A DNA stretch of 26,822 bases from contig JAJZZU010000006.1 of NCBI GenBank assembly GCA_021797365.1, forward strand, positions 1 to 26,822, read 5' to 3'. The notes under the pieces are model-generated. The model made no database searches and was not told the DNA's origin. It saw only the letters and a program-made list of their open reading frames with translations. The translations under genes and the position numbers were made by a program. Positions 23,670-26,822 of the stretch are shown here, piece after piece; the stretch's first letter is position 1; each line of letters opens with the position of its first letter. Source of the DNA: Pseudomonadota bacterium (lineage in GTDB: Bacteria > Pseudomonadota > Gammaproteobacteria > Acidiferrobacterales > Acidiferrobacteraceae).

Positions 23670-24229
23670 TGAGCGCGCCGAGCGAGCAACGCCACGATCT
23701 CGTCGGTGGTGGCCGTCTCTCCCAGACGCGGAAAGATTCGTTTCACACTGTGGTCGTGGGCCTCAGCGCTGAAGTCGGTCATGGCGTCGCAGGCGAGCGT
23801 GACGTGAAAGCCGAGCTCGTGGGCCTGACGGGCGGTGGATTCGACACCGATGCTGGTGGCGATGCCCGCGATCACCACCTGGGTGACCCTGTGCGCGCGC
23901 AAAAGGCCCTCGAGGCCAGTCGCGGTAAAGGCCCCCCATGTCCGCTTGCCGATGCGATAATCGCCGGCCTGCGGCAAGAGCCCGGGCGCCAGTTCGTCCC
24001 AGTCGCGCGGCAGGTCGGCCAAATTTCGCGTCTGTTCGCTCCGGCCCGGGGCCCCGCCGTGAACGGTGACGAGCACCACCGGCAAGGCATGCGCCCGGAA
24101 GGCCGCCGCGAGCTGCGCGGCACGCGCCACCACAACGTCCGTGGGATGCACCATCGGTTGCGCGACGATGCCCTTTTGCAGATCAATCACGATGAGCGCC
24201 GTATGCTCATCCAATACCGTTGCTGTCAC
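23666..24229 (-). CDS. Isochorismatase-like hydrolase (YecD type)
   Basis: This 187-residue protein has the cysteine-hydrolase fold: the catalytic aspartate D16 in ALIVIDLQ, the lysine K95 in RIGKRTWGAF, and the cis-peptide region GIATSIGVESTARQA. The usual nucleophilic cysteine of the family is a glycine (G128) here, as in E. coli YecD (STNIGVEST), so thiol-based hydrolysis is unlikely and the true activity is unknown. The GTG start at 24229 is placed by the AGGAGG site 5 bp upstream; an earlier GTG at 24235 overlaps that site. It overlaps the end of the glycosyltransferase gene by 23 bp and the MFS start by 4 bp. Confidence 0.87.
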   Translation of the reverse strand: MTATVLDEHTALIVIDLQKGIVAQPMVHPTDVVVARAAQLAAAFRAHALPVVLVTVHGGAPGRSEQTRNLADLPRDWDELAPGLLPQAGDYRIGKRTWGAFTATGLEGLLRAHRVTQVVIAGIATSIGVESTARQAHELGFHVTLACDAMTDFSAEAHDHSVKRIFPRLGETATTDEIVALLARRAQ

Positions 24230-25142
24230 TGTCACCTCCTCGGTCGTATCGCGCAAGGCCGCCGGCATCCGCCGCGGGCTCGCGCATCGCCTCATCGCCC
24301 GCCACGCCCCCGCGTGTCCTACGGGCCCGCATACTTGTCTCGAACTCCTGAAAGTACCGCATGCCGCTCGCCGGGAACGCGCGGTTGAGCGCCCGGCGTC
24401 TCTCGAAAACCGCGATCGCCGAACCCACTGCCTCGGCCGGAAACGAGAGCCGGTCGCCGGCGCGCAGCACCGACAAAATCCAGTCGTAGGCCTCGTCGGC
24501 GCGCCGCACCGCATCCCGCGACCGCGACAGCGTCCCCGGACGCAAACGATACTCGTGCAAGGGCTGTGGATAAAGATAAGCGCCGCCGTGGCGGGCCATA
24601 ATCGACAAGGTAAAAACGGCGTCTTCGGCAAACCTGAGACATTCGGGAAAGCGCGTGCGGCCGACGACCGCCCGCTGGTATACCGGCCAGAGACTCTCGC
24701 TCACGCACGCAAAGAATAGCCAGTCGTGGTACCCCTCGACCGGATCCTGCCAACAGTGTGCGTCGTAACCGGGACCAGGATACTCACAAAACCGCGTGTT
24801 CCCAAGCGCGATACCGTGCGCGCGGGCCAAAGGGACAAGAATAGACAGCTTGTCTGGATACCAGACGTCATCGCTGTCGAGAAACGTGACCAGCGGGTGG
24901 CGGGCGGCATCGAGGCCACGGTTACGGGCAGCCGATGGACCCGAACCCCAGGCCCCGGTGTATGCCAGCGTGAGGCGCCGGTCGGCGGGCAACAACGTCT
25001 GGTAGTCGACCCCGTCATCGGCCACTACGATCAATTCCCAGTGCGGGTAGGTCTGCGCCAGGACCGAACGCACGGCCGCGCCTATGCTGGCCTCAGCCCT
25101 GTAGGCCGGCATGACGATACTGACGGATAGCGGCCGTACCAT
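24207..25142 (-). CDS. Family 2 glycosyltransferase
   Basis: The 311-residue protein starts with the GT2 core SVSIVMPAYRAEASIGAAV (residues 6-24), continues with SVLAQTYPHWELIVVADDG, GPSAARNRGLDAAR, and the metal/nucleotide-sugar motif FLDSDDVW (D89 to D92). A second acidic motif (RFAEDAVFTL) and the HEYRLRPGTLSR segment end the catalytic domain. The acceptor and sugar are unknown. There is no membrane helix. ATG 25142 has a GGGAG site 6 bp upstream and opens right on the first beta strand. The last 40 residues (from about ARRTRG) are charged and probably disordered. It is the first gene of a coupled trio with the isochorismatase-like and MFS genes, which argues for a joint function but does not reveal it. 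Confidence 0.88.
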   Translation of the reverse strand: MVRPLSVSIVMPAYRAEASIGAAVRSVLAQTYPHWELIVVADDGVDYQTLLPADRRLTLAYTGAWGSGPSAARNRGLDAARHPLVTFLDSDDVWYPDKLSILVPLARAHGIALGNTRFCEYPGPGYDAHCWQDPVEGYHDWLFFACVSESLWPVYQRAVVGRTRFPECLRFAEDAVFTLSIMARHGGAYLYPQPLHEYRLRPGTLSRSRDAVRRADEAYDWILSVLRAGDRLSFPAEAVGSAIAVFERRRALNRAFPASGMRYFQEFETSMRARRTRGGVAGDEAMREPAADAGGLARYDRGGDSDSNGIG

Positions 25143-25232
25143 GCTGCGCTCCCTGCCCCCTTGACACGCCGCGCCCCCGAAGTCTAGCACCTGCGGCGCA
25201 CGATCCCGGCGGGTCGTCGCGGATCTTCCGCT

Positions 25233-25253
25233 GGCGTTAACGCCCACTATAAT
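25233..25253 (+). promoter_or_regulatory. Perfect -10 element with an overlapping palindrome
   Basis: TATAAT (25248-25253) is a perfect -10. Immediately upstream is a perfect 12-bp palindrome GGCGTTAACGCC (25233-25244) inside the promoter spacer. The -35 region (near 25225) is poor. The palindrome is well placed to bind a regulator. Confidence 0.55.
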
Positions 25254-25283
25254 ACGGACAAGGGATCGTGTTAGGAGGTGATC

Positions 25284-25799
25284 GTGACGCCGACTCTCTA
25301 TCAGTTCTTTCATCGCCACATTCAATATGGCTTTAAACGGGCGGGCCTCGGGGAACCGGAAACCGTGGCTTATGTCAGCGACCTACTCACCCGTTTTGCG
25401 CACACAGATGCCCTCTACCCCCTCTATGACCATGAACAACGCCCGCTTAGCACCCTCGTACAGTTCCTCGCCGAACAACGGGCCGCACAGGACGAGGACC
25501 GCGCCCGCGAGATAGTCATCGTGCGTCATCTCGCCGAGTATGCGCTTTTTATGAGCGGCTTCTTTCGCGAACGCCTGCGCTCGCGCGGGCAATTGTCGTA
25601 CTACGCCGACCATGGGCGCAGCGCCTTTGCCCAGACCGCCGACCTCGAAAGAAACAGCGGACGGGCACGAGTCTATTGGCGGCTGCAGCAGGATTTCGCA
25701 CGCGTCGCGGAGGCCGTGGACGACATCCGCCGCCACCGGCTACCACTCCCTCCCGAGGCCTGCGCGGAGCGGCCGCTTGCCGCCCTATGGCGCCGGTGA
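25284..25799 (+). CDS. Protein of unknown function
   Basis: This is a 171-residue, mainly helical soluble protein with no signal peptide or membrane helix. The segments ETVAYVSDLLTRFAHTDALYPL, VIVRHLAEYALFMSGFFRERL and SYYADHGRSAFAQTA stand out, and their aromatic residues and spacing look conserved. I have an impression of similar bacterial proteins with a FALFxSGxF plus YY-x-x-x-G pattern, but I know of no assigned function. The start is GTG 25284, chosen for the AGGAGG site 5 bp before it; an earlier GTG at 25278 overlaps that site. It is monocistronic and divergent from the glycosyltransferase, and its end lies 4 bp from the convergent response regulator. Confidence 0.8.
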   Translation: MTPTLYQFFHRHIQYGFKRAGLGEPETVAYVSDLLTRFAHTDALYPLYDHEQRPLSTLVQFLAEQRAAQDEDRAREIVIVRHLAEYALFMSGFFRERLRSRGQLSYYADHGRSAFAQTADLERNSGRARVYWRLQQDFARVAEAVDDIRRHRLPLPPEACAERPLAALWRR

Positions 25800-25803
25800 A
25801 CCG

Positions 25804-26535
25804 CTAGCGGCGCGCCCAGCGGCGCACCGCGGCGGCATGCCGGCGACTCACCGCGAGCCGCTTGTCGAGGCCCTTGAGAGTGACGTGCCAGGTGCCGCTC
25901 GTATCCTTTTCGATGCCACTGATGTGGGGGGTGGCGACCAAGGCATTCCTGTGGATGCGCAGAAAGCTCTCGCCGAACTCGCGTTCGAGGTTCACAAGCG
26001 AGTCCTCGATCAAATGCTCCTCGGTGGCGGTGCGTACCGTCACGTATTTGTTGTCGGCCAGGAAATACAAGACGTCCTGGACCGGGACCAGGCGGATGTT
26101 GCCGCGCAGGTGTACGCTCAGATGGGTGCGCACCACCGGGGATTCCTGCGCCTGGTTCAAGTCCTGGAGTTGCTGCAAGGTGAGCTTGCCGGCCTTACTC
26201 AAGGCCTTCGCTAGGCGATCCTTGCGGATCGGCTTCAACAGATAGTCGACGGCATTGACCTCGAAGGCATCCAAGGCGTGCTGGTCGTAAGCGGTGGTGA
26301 AGATCACGCCCGGCGGGGTATCGAGGCCCATGAGGTGCATGGCCGCTTCCAGGCCATCCATGCCGGGCATGCGAATGTCCATGAGCAGCACGTCGGGATT
26401 CAGGCGCTCGGTCTGGGCGATGGCCTCGCTGCCGTTCATGGCCTCGCCCACGACCGTATGCTCGCCGATCTCCCCCACCATCTCCCGCAACCTGTCGCGC
26501 GCCAGTTTCTCGTCGTCTACGATCAGGACCTTCAT
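25804..26535 (-). CDS. LytTR-family response regulator (AlgR type)
   Basis: The 243-residue transcription regulator has a receiver domain at residues 1-120, with acidic pocket D7/D8, phospho-acceptor D53 in LLMDIRMPG and the conserved lysine in DYLLKPIRK near residue 103. A LytTR DNA-binding domain follows (about 140-243) with DVLYFLADNKYVTV, FLRIHRNALV and the VSRRHAAAVRRW end. In Pseudomonas the homologue AlgR controls alginate, pili and virulence genes with the kinase AlgZ. AAGGAGG precedes ATG 26535. The cognate kinase gene ends 38 bp upstream on the same strand. The target genes here are unknown. Confidence 0.92.
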   Translation of the reverse strand: MKVLIVDDEKLARDRLREMVGEIGEHTVVGEAMNGSEAIAQTERLNPDVLLMDIRMPGMDGLEAAMHLMGLDTPPGVIFTTAYDQHALDAFEVNAVDYLLKPIRKDRLAKALSKAGKLTLQQLQDLNQAQESPVVRTHLSVHLRGNIRLVPVQDVLYFLADNKYVTVRTATEEHLIEDSLVNLEREFGESFLRIHRNALVATPHISGIEKDTSGTWHVTLKGLDKRLAVSRRHAAAVRRWARR

Positions 26536-26573
26536 TGTGTCCCTCCTTTGTTCGGCCGGTGCCCCTGTCTCTC

Positions 26574-26822
26574 TCATCGTGAACTCTCCGCTAAGAATCG
26601 ATCCCCCTGATTTCTGACAATTGGCATTTTTATTTTGACGTGATATTGATCGCCTTCCTCGAAGGTTTGCAAGCTCGCCGCGTCCTGAAAATGCGAGGCG
26701 AGTCTTTGGCGGATATTGTCCATGGCGATCTTATTGCCACGCCCATGAGCATGCTTGCGCACCTCCGGTATCGGATTACTGATGAGCACGTTCAAGGTAT
26801 CGGACTGGTCCCCCCATAACTC
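26574..26822 (-). CDS. Sensor histidine kinase (AlgZ/LytS type), C-terminal fragment
   Basis: This is the last 82 residues of a kinase whose 5' part lies beyond the window. Visible are VLISNPIP, the glycine-containing GRGNKIAMDNIRQRLASHF (an ATP-binding G2-box region typical of the LytS/AlgZ HATPase domain), and a final IKMPI strand. It precedes the response regulator in the same orientation with 38 bp between them, so the pair forms one two-component system. Only the ATPase end can be judged here; sensor and His-kinase domains are unseen. Confidence 0.85.
   Translation of the reverse strand, partial: ELWGDQSDTLNVLISNPIPEVRKHAHGRGNKIAMDNIRQRLASHFQDAASLQTFEEGDQYHVKIKMPIVRNQGDRFLAESSR

Overview
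The window is about 26.8 kb of GC-rich chromosomal DNA, densely packed with genes. It most likely comes from a gammaproteobacterium. The evidence is the lptM-lysA-dapF-DUF484-xerC block next to cyaY, SlmA, PurT, Slp-type outer-membrane lipoproteins and an AlgZ/AlgR-type two-component pair. A plasma-membrane (P3A) H+-ATPase suggests an organism that manages a steep proton gradient. An acidophile of the Acidiferrobacter kind is my best guess, but the sequence alone does not prove it. I see no rRNA, tRNA, CRISPR array, prophage or complete insertion sequence. Most of the window is core genome.

Layout. (1) 1-1855 (+): prfA 3' end, prmC and a MoeB/ThiF-type adenylyltransferase, joined by short overlaps. 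(2) 2024-3014 (+): a decayed short-chain dehydrogenase followed by a small intact protein of unknown function. (3) 3011-4780 (-): argB, an 88-aa unknown and slmA in one operon. (4) 4887-5462 (-): an Hsp20 gene with a sigma-32-type promoter and its own terminator. (5) 5463-6313: the only long gene-poor stretch, which turns AT-rich and holds a candidate FNR/ANR box placed as in a class II promoter. (6) 6314-9271 (+): a CBS-domain protein, a P-type H+-ATPase and a strong terminator. (7) 9330-16420 (-): saccharopine-dehydrogenase-like gene, lptM, lysA, dapF, DUF484, xerC, a small Arg-rich ORF, hslV and hslU, almost all overlapping or nearly so. (8) 16634-16954 (+): cyaY. (9) 16957-19685 (-): lon with a sigma-32-type promoter and a coupled small zinc-ribbon protein. 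(10) 19762-20918 (+): two tandem slp paralogues. (11) 21017-25142 (-): a probable glycosyltransferase/isochorismatase-like/MFS operon followed by purT, which has its own promoter. (12) 25233-25799 (+): a gene of unknown function behind a palindromic promoter. (13) 25804-26822 (-): a LytTR response regulator and the 3' end of its histidine kinase.

Themes. Protein quality control is strongly represented (Hsp20, HslUV, Lon). Two of these genes carry heat-shock-type promoters with the same 13-bp spacer. Diaminopimelate and lysine synthesis (dapF, lysA) sits with xerC as in many Gammaproteobacteria, but the usual cyaY/lptM junction is interrupted by an extra oxidoreductase gene. The most distinctive accessory piece is the CBS protein/H+-ATPase pair with its AT-rich upstream region. 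I did not find a clearly new multi-gene defence or mobile system. The best candidates for new biology are the small uncharacterised proteins tied to known machines (the zinc-ribbon protein with lon, the Arg-rich ORF with hslVU, the 88-aa protein with argB/slmA) and the regulatory region at 5.4-6.3 kb.
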